Source: Agrypnia vestita
Lineage: Eukaryota; Arthropoda; Insecta; Trichoptera; Phryganeidae
Direction of reading: 5' to 3'
NCBI GenBank assembly: GCA_016648135.1
Contig: JADDOH010023662.1
Location: 1 to 64,000, forward strand
Length of the DNA: 64,000 nt
Both the position numbers and the translations under genes were made by a program. This document shows, one piece after another, positions 47,401 to 58,200 of the stretch (positions within the stretch are counted from its first letter, which is position 1; each line of letters begins with the position of its first letter). The notes beneath the pieces were generated by a model. The model did not search any database. It had not been told where the DNA came from and was given only the letters and a program-made list of their open reading frames with translations.

Positions 47401-50400
47401 CTTTTAAACATAGATGGCCCAGGTCTTACGTCCTGCACGAGCCGGTTTAAGTGATCACATTACACAATTCAACGTTCACCGATTCCATCGTAAGAACATG
47501 CACACGTTATAAAATTTTTGAAATTTATATATATTTTCCAAATTGAAACCTTCCATATATTTGAAAGGACTGAGCTAGAGACATCTGTAGTCCTTCACGT
47601 GAAATAGTATACATATATTTTGCAGCTGGTAACGGTAAGAATACATTTATGAATAATTATTGTTGATTTTTTAACAGGATTTAACGAACCTGCTGGACCT
47701 CCTCATGACCAGCACGATGATGCTCACCACGAGTGCCAGAATGAAGAGCACGGTGCCCACGATGAGGAGCCAAAGTTTCCAGGAGAAGGCGTAGCCAGCC
47801 CAGGGAATAGACGACACTGAATCTGAAACAGAACTTACATTTGTAGAGGATACAATGGAAATCTGTTTATTATGAGAGACAATCGGATATCGGTTACTCA
47901 ACTGGTCGGGTGCCGTGCAGATCTGCGCGAAAACTTTTGTTCCCTCTATGTGCCGGAGCGCAGATCTGCACTCCCTATACACGTATGCGAATTCGGCCTA
48001 TTTTACCTGCGTTTATGGGTTTTATAGTTTATCATTGGTTGTATCTCAAGTTTTTCAATGAATGAACGAGTTCTATTTGTCAAGTAACCTCATTTGCCGC
48101 GCAAACCGGACAAAAAATCATTCCAAACATCGTCTTCGAACTGCGAATTAATTGTGTTATTTATATGTTGAAAAAAAGTGGGTTTTTTTTTAAATAAAAA
48201 AAAGTTAAAATTAATTTATTGTTTATATTCTTTGATATATTTAGAACGAAAATAATGAAATACAATATCTTTAGTGTTATTGTTACCATGGTTTTATTTT
48301 ATAAACATGTGCGTACATTTCTGACAGTAAATTTCGTTACTTATTTTCATAATTAATAAAAAAGTAATTATTGAAATAAAAGTAATTATTGAAGTCCGTA
48401 TATTGAGAAACCAGAAACTGCAACTTTTTAGGGATTATTGTTGATTTTTACATGAATATAACCGTCACAAAAAAGTGCAGCATTCGCGCGCGTAATTGCA
48501 CGGCAGACAGGGTACATTCCTCGTTACGTACAGCCGGTATCCGACCGGTTAATCTCAATTCAGTACAACTCTAAAAACACAATAAAATACATATTTTGAT
48601 ACCTACAGAAAAAAAGACACAATGGTAAGAGACATATTTATTTCATTACAGGTAAATATCAGCAGCATGCAATCAGAACTGAGAAATAAATGAAAAATAT
48701 ATAAATAGATCGCTTCCAACACCAAATATAATCATTAACAATGAACCAATAGAAAGAGTCACGCAATACAAATACTTGGGTGCACGGGTGAACGAGAAAT
48801 GGGATCCATCTCTAGAAGTTAGAGCTCGAATGGAGAAGTCCGTTTCTCGGAATGGGACCTTTATTTTCTAACCATGACCTAAGTCCACAACTTAGAATGT
48901 GCGTGGTTCAAAGTTATACAGGATGTGACAGAGCTAGTCCGCAATATTTTACAGGTGGATTCCTGCCTAAATTATGAGTCGAAAATGTTCAAGCAACCAT
49001 GCATATGGAGCTATGCAATATGAAAGTTTTCATTTTTTTTTCAATATTTCTGACTTCTTATTATAATTGCCCGGTTGTCTTAGTGATACCGACCTCTGTA
49101 TATAAGCGGCGGTAGCTGGGGAAACTCTCCGTCATTGCACATGTCGCCGGTGCAGCAGGTGATGTTGAATTGTCCGGCTGTGTGCCTCTTCCTGTGACCA
49201 CTGTGTAAAAAGAGATTGTTCTGGTCAATTGTATCTGATTTGATTTTACTCCACAAAATTATTAACTCACATTTTGACACCCCCGATATTTTGTGTTTGT
49301 TTATGTTTTATGCGCCTGCTAGAGCTACTCGGTACCTACGTTATTTTATTGTGACATTAAACACTAATGTGGGCCTTCAAGGACATCACCTGAAGTTGAA
49401 CAAGTCTCGGTTCTCGTGTAACCCAAGAAAGCATGCATTAAGCAATGGAGTGGTCAATATGTGGAACAGTTTGTCTGCAGCCAGTGCAACCAATTTAAGA
49501 ATAGGCTGGATATTCAAATGAGAGACAGTGATATGGGCCTATCAGCTTGAGCTGCCTGCCCATTATCAATAATAATAATAACACTAGAACTAACTCGTAT
49601 TTTAACTCTCTTGTACCTAGGCTACATGGGGTAAATAACACTTAAGCACTTATGTCTCGGATATTTTCAACTCTAGTTTAGCACATTACAAAGTTGCGTT
49701 AATAAAAGCTCTACACCCTGCCGTCGTGTATCCTGTATGTATTCACAAAATTAATTATTACACCTATTTGTTCAATTTTATATATAATATGTAATTCACA
49801 CTTCCTTTTTTCTAATTAATATCACTGTAATTACTTATCAATGTAATTTTTAGTTATACAATGTTACTCTTTTGATATCTTGTTCATACTATTATTTAAA
49901 AAGTGCTCTTTGTTCCGTATATTTAAATAAATAAATACAATCCAGAATAATGTATGCATAATTCAATACACCATGTGTTTTGTAATGCATGAAAAACAAA
50001 ACATATGGAAATAAGTATTCTCTGTGGTAATTTCCATAAGGAGAAAGGATATTAAAGTGGAATGCTCACACATTGGAACCCGGAGGACGACAGTTCAGAT
50101 CCAGTTGGTCCACATTGGTGGTGCACCCTCGGGAGTAACGCTCCTCTCCGTTGGAATCACGCACGTGTGATTTCCAACACTAAAAACATAAAAAATACTA
50201 ATTAAGCATAAACTATAGAAGTCTCATAGAGACGAATCTAATTTATATATGGGAAAAGTGGATGGAAGTCTCTAATAATCAAAAGCTAATTTCTATTAAT
50301 GAGTGAAATTGTACAACTACTTTTACTAACTAACAACTAACAAGTTACTATCCATTTTAGTTGAATATTTTGATATGTTTTTTTATCTTTATTATCTCCA

Positions 50401-50777
50401 CAGAGTAGGGTATTTTCATACGCAAGTTGGACATTGTTGACCTAGCATTTCGGCAGATATCTACACATTAAAAATTGTGAATTTAATCCGCTAAATTCGG
50501 TACGCATTGAAAGACAAGTAAAAAAAAATCAATAAATAAAAGTATAAAATTTAAAGAAAATAAAAAACACATACGTGCACTGCATTTTTGCACATTCCCG
50601 TGACTCCGACGCAATCTGGCGGGTCGCACAAGTGACATTTGTATCTGGAAATCACGAGAAAATAACAGAAATTACGCATTTGTAATTTAAATGTTACAAT
50701 TCGTTGGAAACAAATTAAATTACAACACAAGCAGTTAGGTACCTTTTCTTTTTACGATTTTTCTTCGATTGGGACAT
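41410..50777 (-). CDS. sax: Type I BMP/TGF-beta receptor serine-threonine kinase, saxophone-like
   Basis: Twelve minus-strand exons, all GT-AG and in phase: 50777-50743, 50644-50575, 50179-50070, 49200-49094, 47822-47690, 46981-46747, 45444-45259, 44459-44313, 43510-43323, 43061-42967, 42269-42139, 41562-41410; 529 residues. Cys-rich ectodomain ([11 protein letters not shown] ... [10 protein letters not shown]), membrane segment about 122-147, GS box [20 protein letters not shown] (203-222), then a kinase with GKGRYGEV loop (229-236), Lys249, HRDIK (Asp350) and DFG (Asp368). [25 protein letters not shown] and [20 protein letters not shown] are hallmarks of the ACVR1/ALK2-saxophone group. The receptor sits in the plasma membrane, is activated by a type II receptor after BMP binding, and phosphorylates Mad-type Smads. 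Oddity: the only start found gives [12 protein letters not shown] with no signal peptide; a TAA lies four codons upstream in frame. A separate upstream first exon is likely missed. Confidence 0.9.
42430..42955. mobile_element. pogo-like MITE, decayed, with microsatellite, in sax intron
   Basis: Family pieces GGGTAATTCGTAG, GTCGCGATCTTCGCATTAGC and TGATTTCTTGAAATACGCG lie on both sides of a TATG/TGTA microsatellite (42523-42640). The right end decays to ATTAACGAGATTCTCT. It sits in the intron between exons 42967-43061 and 42139-42269. Confidence 0.5.
42523..42640. repeat. TGTATG / TATG microsatellite
   Basis: About 118 bp of imperfect TATG and TGTATA repeats inside a MITE in a sax intron. Confidence 0.8.
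43663..44201. mobile_element. CAGGG foldback element (copy 3), sax intron
   Basis: The best-preserved copy: CAGGGTTATTTGTAAAACAT ... ATGTTTTACAAATAACCCTG with perfect ends and TA on both sides. Arms of about 250 bp meet at ATTCCAATTGGAAT. If transcribed with sax it would form a long hairpin in the pre-mRNA. Confidence 0.85.
44513..44660. mobile_element. Partial copy of the GGATATTGC MITE, sax intron
   Basis: Starts GGGGTACAAAACCAAAGACA and shares GAAATTTCTCTGGAATCTAT and GGAAATAAGTTTTTAAAAAC with 37520-37600. The right part is missing. Confidence 0.5.
45717..46657. mobile_element. pogo-like MITE, possibly composite, sax intron
   Basis: The left end TAGTAAAACCTCGTCAATAC follows TA; a far right end GAATTAACGGAGTTTTATTG lies before TA at 46658. 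The family right-arm sequence ends near 46195 and is followed by unrelated sequence, then an inverted left arm (46450-46657). It may be one long element or two fused pieces. Confidence 0.5.
47367..47491 (+). repeat. Dispersed repeat shared with 36034-36155
   Basis: GAAGCTATTTATATGAGAAA, GATGGCCCAGGTCTTACG, GGTTTAAGTGATCAC and GATTCCATCGTAAG match the copy at 36 kb. It sits in a sax intron. Confidence 0.5.
48690..48917 (+). pseudogene. LINE reverse transcriptase fragment, cut by a foldback element
   Basis: The plus strand reads [20 protein letters not shown], then [20 protein letters not shown], the typical YLG region after the RT catalytic core. A frame change and stop follow. A foldback element half begins at 48919. 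Confidence 0.6.
48919..49066. mobile_element. CAGGG-type foldback element, left half, sax intron
   Basis: CAGGATGTGACAGAGC after TA, then GATTCCTGCC, ATTATGAGTCGAAAATGTTC and TTTCAATATTTCTGACTT. It stops at the midpoint of the usual arm. Confidence 0.55.
49210..49575 (+). pseudogene. CR1/L2-like LINE C-terminal fragment, sax intron
   Basis: The plus-strand frame reads [20 protein letters not shown], then TRYLRY..., [34 protein letters not shown]. This matches the usual end of many LINE ORF2 proteins (basic RF, a free N/S-RVV-W-N-LP segment). A frame change follows, then MRDSDMGL and a TAATAATAATAA tail. It runs antisense to sax. Confidence 0.6.
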
Positions 50778-51179
50778 TTTATTCAATTACTCGGAATGGA
50801 ACACAAATCTCGCGCAAATTTTAACAAACAAGGGTTGAATATCTCTCCGATTTGTGAATACATTAGCACATACTTCAGTTAGTATAAAATATTATTATCT
50901 TAAAAGTAAATCAAGAATAAAAGGGAGCTTATTTTGTACACATTAGAGCTTTTCGTGAATGTGCGTACACAATGGTATAGAATTTAAGTGACGGCCACAT
51001 CGCTACTGATTTTAAATTAGCACAATCAGAAGCATCAGAGGAAAAGCAAATCGTACTTCAAAAGGGGTAATCAACTTTTATATTTTATTTTCCCAAACAT
51101 TTACCTCAAGCACGCCAAACAAAAATCGTATTAATTTATTATTACCACATATATTTTTCTTTTATTAGATGTGGTACAC

Positions 51180-51555
51180 AAAACTACTCCTGGGATGAGC
51201 AAGTCCAGCCATCCCCCCATCCTTTCGGTGGTCTTCCCGGTAGGCATCGTCCAAAAGGGATTTCATTCGCTACTGTATGCACTGTCCATTCTGGCTTCGT
51301 GATCTCTCCAGAATCTCCTTCTGGATCTACTCCATCGTGCTACTATGTCCTCTATTTTGCAGGTTTTCTTATGCTTGCATTTTGGACACGATCAAGTAGA
51401 GTTTTTCCAGCAATGGATCTCAGCATCTTCATTTCAATTGTTCTGAGGAGTCCTTTGGTGCGGACAATGTCAGCCCGCATCTCTATAGCGTATGTCATAA
51501 TATATCGCACACGTGTCTTGTATATCTTGACTTTGCTTTCATACATACATTTTTA
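51180..51555 (-). pseudogene. LINE ORF2 C-terminal fragment, RTE-like
   Basis: The minus strand reads KIYKTRVRYIMTYAIEMRAD, then LLRTIEMKMLRSIAGKTLLD, then RRRFWRDHEARMD, one stop, and PTGKTTERMGGWLD. The order (Y-T-x-E...R-T-E-M-K-x-L-R...W-x-x-H-x-x-R-M...K-R-x-x-GRP) is the usual LINE tail. Dead copy. Confidence 0.6.
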
Positions 51556-51708
51556 CACCATAAATATGAGAGAAAATATTACTTGTAATTTAGAAATATA
51601 ATTATCATTTATTTTTATTTATTTATTTATTTATTCACTTTGTATAGATGTTACAGACGTACCACTATAACTTGACGTGCGAAGGAGGGCGTCACTGTCG
51701 CGTAACAG

Positions 51709-52093
51709 AAGTTGCCAGGGTGTAAATTTATTACAGAATACATAATGTACTGAATGTCCGGTGACCGGTGTCAGAGACTTCAATAGAAATTTGGTCGGGT
51801 AACAGCGCGCCTCGTGGCGGCCGCTCTATCTGTCAAACGGTAATATCAGTCCATTGTTTGCTTTTCCAGCTTCGCAAAACTTTAATACTTCATTGGCAAT
51901 TGTTCTTGCACCACCCCGGACTGTTTTGGACATAATAATTCAGTGTATATTGGTAATCAAGATGACACAGCTTGCGCTCAAAGACGAGAATGAACTGAAT
52001 GACAGGGCAAGGGGTTACCGCCGGGTGCGGGCGGGGCGGGTTTTAGTTCCAAAGTCGCCGCACGCCAAGTTATTGTGGTCAAGCAATAATACA
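51709..52093. repeat. Dispersed repeat, copy 2 (unclassified)
   Basis: Matches 10645-11095 in the same orientation, without the roughly 40-bp AT insert of that copy. A plus-strand frame runs through its right part (51854-52297) but has no recognised motif. Confidence 0.55.
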
Positions 52094-52689
52094 ATGGTGG
52101 GTTTATTGCCATTTGGTATTTCTTCCAAGCAACCACACAATTTAGTGGAACAATTTAAATATATTTCCATTATACAACGTGACAGTGACAATACCAGCTC
52201 CATGACAGCGAGACAAATAGGAGATGGAAAGGGACAGGGAAGGGTTAAAATAGGTTTTAGGAAAGATAAAATTGCTTTAATCTGTTTTAAAAGATAGTTA
52301 TGGCTTGTGATGTCTGTGCCCAGTTGATTCACATTACATAATATGAAAATACTTCCAGATCACTAATAATGTACCAAGAATTTTCAATTTGTACATTTTC
52401 TTACAAATCAATACATTTACAGTTCCGAACTGGCAATGCCAGACCAAAATGTTATCATTTTTTTTATGATCGTACTCACAAATATTAAAATAATTCAAAA
52501 TCATTGGTTTATCACGGGCAGGTGTCGCCACATGCCAAAATAATGTAATAAAGATTACTTCACATTGAATATATCCATCGCTGCGCCGTGGTTTAAAGTT
52601 GGTGAGAGGAAAGTGATAGTTAGTCGAAATATCATTACAAAAAGCGAAAAGAAAATGTGGAATTACGCACACAATTCATAATAATATCT

Positions 52690-53012
52690 GTGATATCATT
52701 CTGAAGCCGCTCACCCGAGTACAAGCAGTCATTTACCAAAACTCCAGTACTAGTCGGGACACTACCATCAAAAACCTCCCGAATTTTGCAGTATCACCTG
52801 ATTTTTAAAAACACCATGGTGTGCAAGAAAGTAATGCTCCGCATCCGAATTCATATCAAATTTAGACATTTTCATGTGTTCGAGGTTAATATATTCAAAC
52901 TAACATAAATTGCAAATATTTTTTCACAAAATTCAGGCTGTCGTTGCATCCGACACTCAATGGACATGAATCGTTTTAAAGCCGTTTGCCTTGAATCCCC
53001 TAACTGCTGATG
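52690..53012 (-). pseudogene. BEL/Pao retrotransposon polyprotein fragment
   Basis: Across several frames the minus strand reads LGDSRQTALKRFMSIECRMQ, then YFLAHHGVFK-like sequence, then KIREVFDGSVPTSTGVLVND. These match the linker to reverse transcriptase of BEL/Pao polyproteins (...RFxxxExxL..., VFDGSxxSxxGxSLND). There are stops and frame changes; no LTR was identified. Confidence 0.6.
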
Positions 53013-53167
53013 AAAATATAAAAACGTTAATACTCAATGCAGCTGGCTAATAATGTGATAATAATGCAACATTCGTAAATTTTTCCTACATCTTTTAGAA
53101 TACTGAATTCGATATTGTGTAGAAAATGTAGCTAGCTCTATCCCTAAAAAAACATGTTCCCAAATCG

Positions 53168-53564
53168 CTATTAAAAGGAAAGACAGCAATATCCAGTTCA
53201 ACCAATCAATCCCCAAGGATAATATTTTAGGTCACAAAATGGCCGCTTCAGATTAAAGAGAGAATCAATGTCGATTTTAGACTAAAACATAATAGCAAAC
53301 ACAGCAATATCCAATTATGTAAATAGCAAAATCAGCAGTGTCCACTATTTAAAGCAAACAAAGTAACATCCATATTTAAAAGTAGAATATTTATTTATAC
53401 ACATACATAAAAGAAAAATGCAATGGCAACTGTTTTTAAATACTTATTTCCATATTTATAGGGTTCATAGATTCCGGAGAAATTTCCTGGGGTAGTGGGA
53501 GGTATTTCGTATTTTCTTTGAAACACTTTGGTAGGATATTGCTGCCTTTGCTTTTATTCCCCCG
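53168..53564 (-). mobile_element. MITE with iterated GGATATTGC motifs (copy 2)
   Basis: Inverted copy of 37511-37860. Right end GGATATTGCTGCCTTTGCTT then TTATTCCCCCG; left end GGAAAGACAGCAATATCC. AATCG on both sides (53163-53167 and 53565-53569) may be the target duplication. Internal CAGCAATATCC and CAGTGTCC units are again iterated. Confidence 0.55.
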
Positions 53565-53569
53565 AATCG

Positions 53570-55520
53570 TTTGTTATAATTTAGTTGCACGGTTTGAAAG
53601 GCCTGCCTCGGAGCAATATGAGACCAATTTGTAATCTATTATCTTATAAACAAGATTGTACTTTCAAATTCTCTCTGTGGATGAGAATAACAAAAAGGGG
53701 AGTAGGAGGATGTGCAGATAATAAACAATTGGATACGCTTACATTCAATTGTTATCACTGCAATTGAATTCCTTTCAGACGCGGGGGGAAACGTGCTGCT
53801 TTCAATTTGATAGCCATATAATGATAATGTTATTTTAGTTCAGATCGCAGAATTTTTAAAATTATTTTCTCTTTTTGGTCTCAATTAAAATTAGAGTAGA
53901 CGTAATTATTCATTTAAAAAATAACTAATTACTTAAATGGACAACAATGAGGGAGACATTTTAAATAAAATTTATGAAATATTAACTCTATTATTGCAAT
54001 GTTTTTATCTCTCCATATGTGCATTCACACCCACGTCTCATAGTAAATCTGTTCCAGGCCCGCGTTTGTATACACAATGCGCTCTGTCGTGGGAACGGAA
54101 TGGGTTTAACCCCCCCTGGGCCGCGTCGCATATATGCGACAGGCACAAAATAATTTATTTATCGACGGCCGCGTATCGAATTTGCAAAACGTAATTTTTT
54201 CCCAATAGAGAAATCCTGTTGTGACCATTTTCAACTCAAAAACATCACGGATTATATTTTAAATCTATAAATATTTTAAACAATCAAAACAGAAGTTTTT
54301 CTGCCATCAAAATCGTATAGAATTGTCATAGATGGCGCTCCGATAGCGTGTTGTGCAATCGAAATTCAAATATTCCATCGTCAAGGTCACGCGCAATGTG
54401 CGCGGGAAATACGATTTATTTTTTTCGATTTTCGATTTATTTGTACAAATATATACGATATGTTTTGCGATATTTGTCAGTTTTTGTTGGTTTATGATTC
54501 AATTGAATACTAATAGCGATTTATTAACAAAAAGACACGCAATTTTGTTGCGTTTATTTGAAATATGTGTGTGTGTGAAAGTGTATCATATTTATGTGTT
54601 ATGAGTGCGATGTCCCGTCGTGTGCCGTGCCGTGTAACAAAATATATCACACAGAAGATTATTATTATTAATAGTAGTGTTGTCTCTAATAAACAAATAA
54701 AAAAATTATTATTATTTTTCAGAAAATGTTGCGCTGGCAACATTATGGAAATTCAAAAAAAGATTATTTTTTTTACTTAAATGATAAAAAAATCATTGCG
54801 TTTCGACACTTACGATAAAATAATATGAATGTGTGTTTTTTTTAATATACGCATGTTTTCGTGGTTTTTTCGTAAAAAGAAAAATCACAAAAAATTCCAA
54901 AAATTTACGGCCCACAACAAGTTAACTGTCCCCTCCGGAATGGATTAGACATTGCCTCTAATTATGTGAATATCTTTATAATATATACTAAATACAGAGT
55001 TCATTGTTTAGGCCATAGTGTATTTGTGTATTGCACAAAACAATTTCAACACAAAATGTTTTCTCGAAGAAACGGACATTAATTTGTCAATACGTGAATG
55101 TATTGGAGCGGGGAGCGAAGGGGAGGCGCAGTACGTGCTGCACAGGATTCATGGTGCCGGATTGCCTATTTACACTCTGTAGTAGCAGAGCGCACGATGG
55201 CCGAGCTATATGTGTCTTTATGATGTTGTTTGTGATGATCAATTTTCTCATTTTTAGCACTTTTAACACAATAATTAACATATATTCACTTCTACACATA
55301 ACAAATATTATATTAATGAATAATATAAGTAATCCGACTTCACATATCCAACTTCATGGTGGCAAAATCCGAATGTACATCTGAGTGTATAGCACCGGGT
55401 CACGCATTATTATTTAAGCACCATACAGAGAAGGTTAATTTATTTTCATATTTCCTTTATAGATTAGTTGTACATTTTTCAAGATGTTAAAATAAAGTGT
55501 CGTTTATAGGCGTTAAAGTT
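53570..55520. other. No gene recognised
   Basis: Mixed AT-rich DNA with GC-richer patches at 54050-54180 (with GTCGCATATATGCGAC, an exact palindrome) and 55100-55200. Short frames here show no recognised domain. An upstream, non-coding exon of the minus-strand receptor gene could lie here, but nothing proves it. Confidence 0.3.
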
Positions 55521-55529
55521 GTGGACATA

Positions 55530-55720
55530 ATTACTAATTTTAATTAATTAAAAACTTTATATAATTTGGAGCAACTTTGCGTTTACCAGTTTCGATATCA
55601 CTTTATCTTCATCAGGACAGACGGATCCATATGCGTCCATTCTGATGAAGAGACCAGGAGACGTAAATTTGCTCCAAATGGTTTTAACAAAGTTTTTAGT
55701 GAATAAAAATTAATAAAGAT
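55530..55720. mobile_element. Small palindromic MITE-like element
   Basis: AAAAACTTTATATAATTTGG, then AGCAACTTTGCGTTTACCAG, is inverted in GGAGACGTAAATTTGCTCC, then AAATGG...AAAGTTTTTAGTG. The centre is CATCAGGACAGACGGATCC with its inverse TCCATTCTGATG. Boundaries are approximate. Confidence 0.5.
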
Positions 55721-56434
55721 ATTTTTTCTAATAACAATATTTTTAGTTAGATTTTTGTATTATAAAGAATGTATTTGGTAAATTTATTTAAATTATTTGT
55801 GTTCAGTCTAATTAATATTGGTAACCTTTTTAACAATTCTTATAAATAAAATACATAGTAGTGTTAATATAATTATATATGATTTAACCCAGTACTGCGA
55901 CACACTAAATTGGCATTCCGACATCTTTTTTACAGTATTTTTAAATACGTATTTTTTTACAGTATTTTTAAATAAATTAAGTTTCAAAAAAGCAATTAAA
56001 CAAGATAATGTTTACACATATATTATTACAGTATAAAAATATAGCGTGCTTATGAACCGGACTTAGGCACTTTTCGATCCTTCAAAATACATCTGTTGAT
56101 CTGTGGGCACTAGGATATCTTTTTTTTGCATAGATACTAATTGCAAGAAAAGGAATCGAGAATTTGACAAAACTTTGGAAAGTTTTGGGAAGCAACTTTT
56201 ATTCAATTATACAATGTTTTAACAATTTTATTTCACATCTATATTTTAATTCATTTTTAACTTTAGACCTGATTATGTTAAAAAATTAATATAAATGATG
56301 TTTAATATTTTATACACCCCATATAGGAAAAGAAGGTTTTAATTTTATATAATTTTATTTATTTAATAACTAAACAAGAAGTAAGTTCAGCATATATTTT
56401 TTGTTATAAATCAAAGCACTGTTTTAATGTAATA
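55721..56434. other. AT-rich, nothing recognised
   Basis: Contains a direct repeat TTTTTTACAGTATTTTTAAA at about 55928 and 55957. No gene. Confidence 0.4.
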
Positions 56435-56876
56435 CAGTAAAACCTCGTTAACTCGAGATTTAAGGAACCCAAAAAAAAAATTGAATTATGTGGAACCCTA
56501 TAAATTTGAATTTCAAGATACAAAAAAAAAGGCAATGCGATTACGAAATTTGGAAAAACTCATGAAAAAAACTATTATAAAATGAGAAATCATTATAAAA
56601 TGCAATACAAAATGCTAATACAAAGTTTGCGAATTTTTTATTACTAAAGTAACCGATATTGACATTTTTTTGATTGTGAAAAAAAAATTTTTTTTTTCTA
56701 TTTCGTCACATTTATATAAAAATTCTAATTATATGAACTAAAATGTATTGATTTATGACGCAAGGGGATAAAAATTATTTCGAATTACCGGGTCAATCTA
56801 TGAAATTAATATTTTGGAATTTGTGAGTTTTACAAATTTCGATTATCGCGAATTTCAAATTAACAGGGTTTTACTG
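56435..56876. mobile_element. pogo-like MITE, complete, 442 bp
   Basis: CAGTAAAACCTCGTTAACTC after TA ... AAATTAACAGGGTTTTACTG before CA (mutated TA). It is oriented opposite to the copies at 25246 and 28688. The interior includes inverted forms of GATTTCTTG and ATTAGCATAATA. Confidence 0.7.
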
Positions 56877-58087
56877 CATTTCATTTTGTTTGTGATCTTA
56901 CCTTTTTCTCATGCGTCTCCGTCTTCGTAACGAAGCAAGAAAATAAATGATGTACATTACTCATTAATCTTGTCTATTCAAAATTACAAGAATTTTTATT
57001 ACACGTTTTGTTATTTACATAAAACATTACAATGATAATGCTTTATGTAAATAAATGTCTCAATTTGTGTAATATACGTAATGCTTAGTAAAATTACAAA
57101 ACGCAGAACATAATGAGTATCACAATTTGTTCAAACTGTCGCATATGTAATAAATCAGAATGAGTTGAAGATAATCTGATCTTGTGTAGTCATTGGATAC
57201 ACTTTGGACCTGTAAGAGAGTGACTACACAAGAGTAAACATTTATAAATTAAGGGTTTCGTTTATTCTTCTTCGATTATCCATCATTCCTCTTGCATTTT
57301 GCCATTTTCAAGATTCACCGACATAATTCTCTAATAAATAATAGGCATAATGACAGTATTAAAGAATAAGTGATTTTTGAGAAGAAAATATTTTGACTAA
57401 CTACAGTACGGCCACTGTATGATGGCACTTTTGACGTTTAGACTTACATGAAGTTTCGTAATTAACGACAGCTAAACATTGGAGGACAAATGGTATACTT
57501 TATTGCGCGAACACCAGAGTAGTGATGTCCATCAACATTCAATGTGGAATGAACGAAATGATTCAAAATGTTATAGGATATTGATTGTCTGTATAATATG
57601 CGTAGAATACGCAGAATAAGTATCCAAAATAACACAACAAATCTGACAGATCGATTGTGCCCTCTAAATATGATCTTTTTCTATGGCTTTATTAGAGGGC
57701 AAAGAAAACGGCTACAAAACAATGAAATATTTAAGTTTGATGAAATATTTAATGATATCTTAAGAATGAAATATTTAAGAACTAGATAAGACATTTGCAA
57801 ATGTAATATTGAATAAAATTCATGTTTCGTGGTTTGGATATACAGGAAAGCTCGCGCGATGGGGATAAAATCATTAAAAAACCGCGCGAAGCGCCGCGGA
57901 CCATTATAGAATGGCCGCTATATTGATGGAATTAATGTAAATGTCCTGCCTCGAAGAGGCGAGGAAGCAAAAATACATAAGTATTTTTAAATGTGCCAAA
58001 TGAATCCTTTTATGTGATATTTTAAAGTAGAAATTAAAATAAATAATGTTTTATCTGAGCCATCATATGGGAGAGTAAATATCTTGG
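56877..58087. other. No gene recognised
   Basis: AT-rich with a TTATGTAAATAA pair of inverted repeats (57016-57055) and a TGTGTAGTCA repeat pair (57183 and 57223, inverted). 57840-57960 is GC-richer (CGCGCGAAGCGCCGCGG) and leads to the island at 58.1 kb. Confidence 0.35.
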
Positions 58088-58200
58088 GAGCCCTGCAAAA
58101 CTCGGCGGCCGCGCCGACCGTTACAAGTCACGCGGGCCAGTGGAAAAAACCCGGCGCCGCCACGGCGGCCCCGGGCGGCTGGGTAGGCCGCCAGCCGATA
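58088..58200. promoter_or_regulatory. GC- and CpG-rich island, candidate promoter or first exon
   Basis: About 113 bp of very GC-rich DNA (GGCGGCCGCGCCGACC, CCCGGCGCCGCCACGGCGGC) in AT-rich surroundings; a weaker CpG-rich patch is at 57850-57960. It lies 7.3 kb upstream of the first sax exon found, on the correct side for a minus-strand gene. A role is inferred from composition and position only. Confidence 0.3.

Noticed and set aside
51854..52297. Plus-strand open frame of 147 codons
   Set aside because: It lies largely in the dispersed repeat shared with 10.6 kb, where the frame is not kept; no domain seen.
52334..52672. Minus-strand open frame of 112 codons beside the BEL/Pao fragment
   Set aside because: No reverse transcriptase motif could be read; probably chance or too decayed.
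53034..53216. Minus-strand frame starting with a hydrophobic segment, considered as a missing sax signal peptide exon
   Set aside because: It overlaps the end of the GGATATTGC MITE, and no phase-2 splice donor follows the hydrophobic segment.
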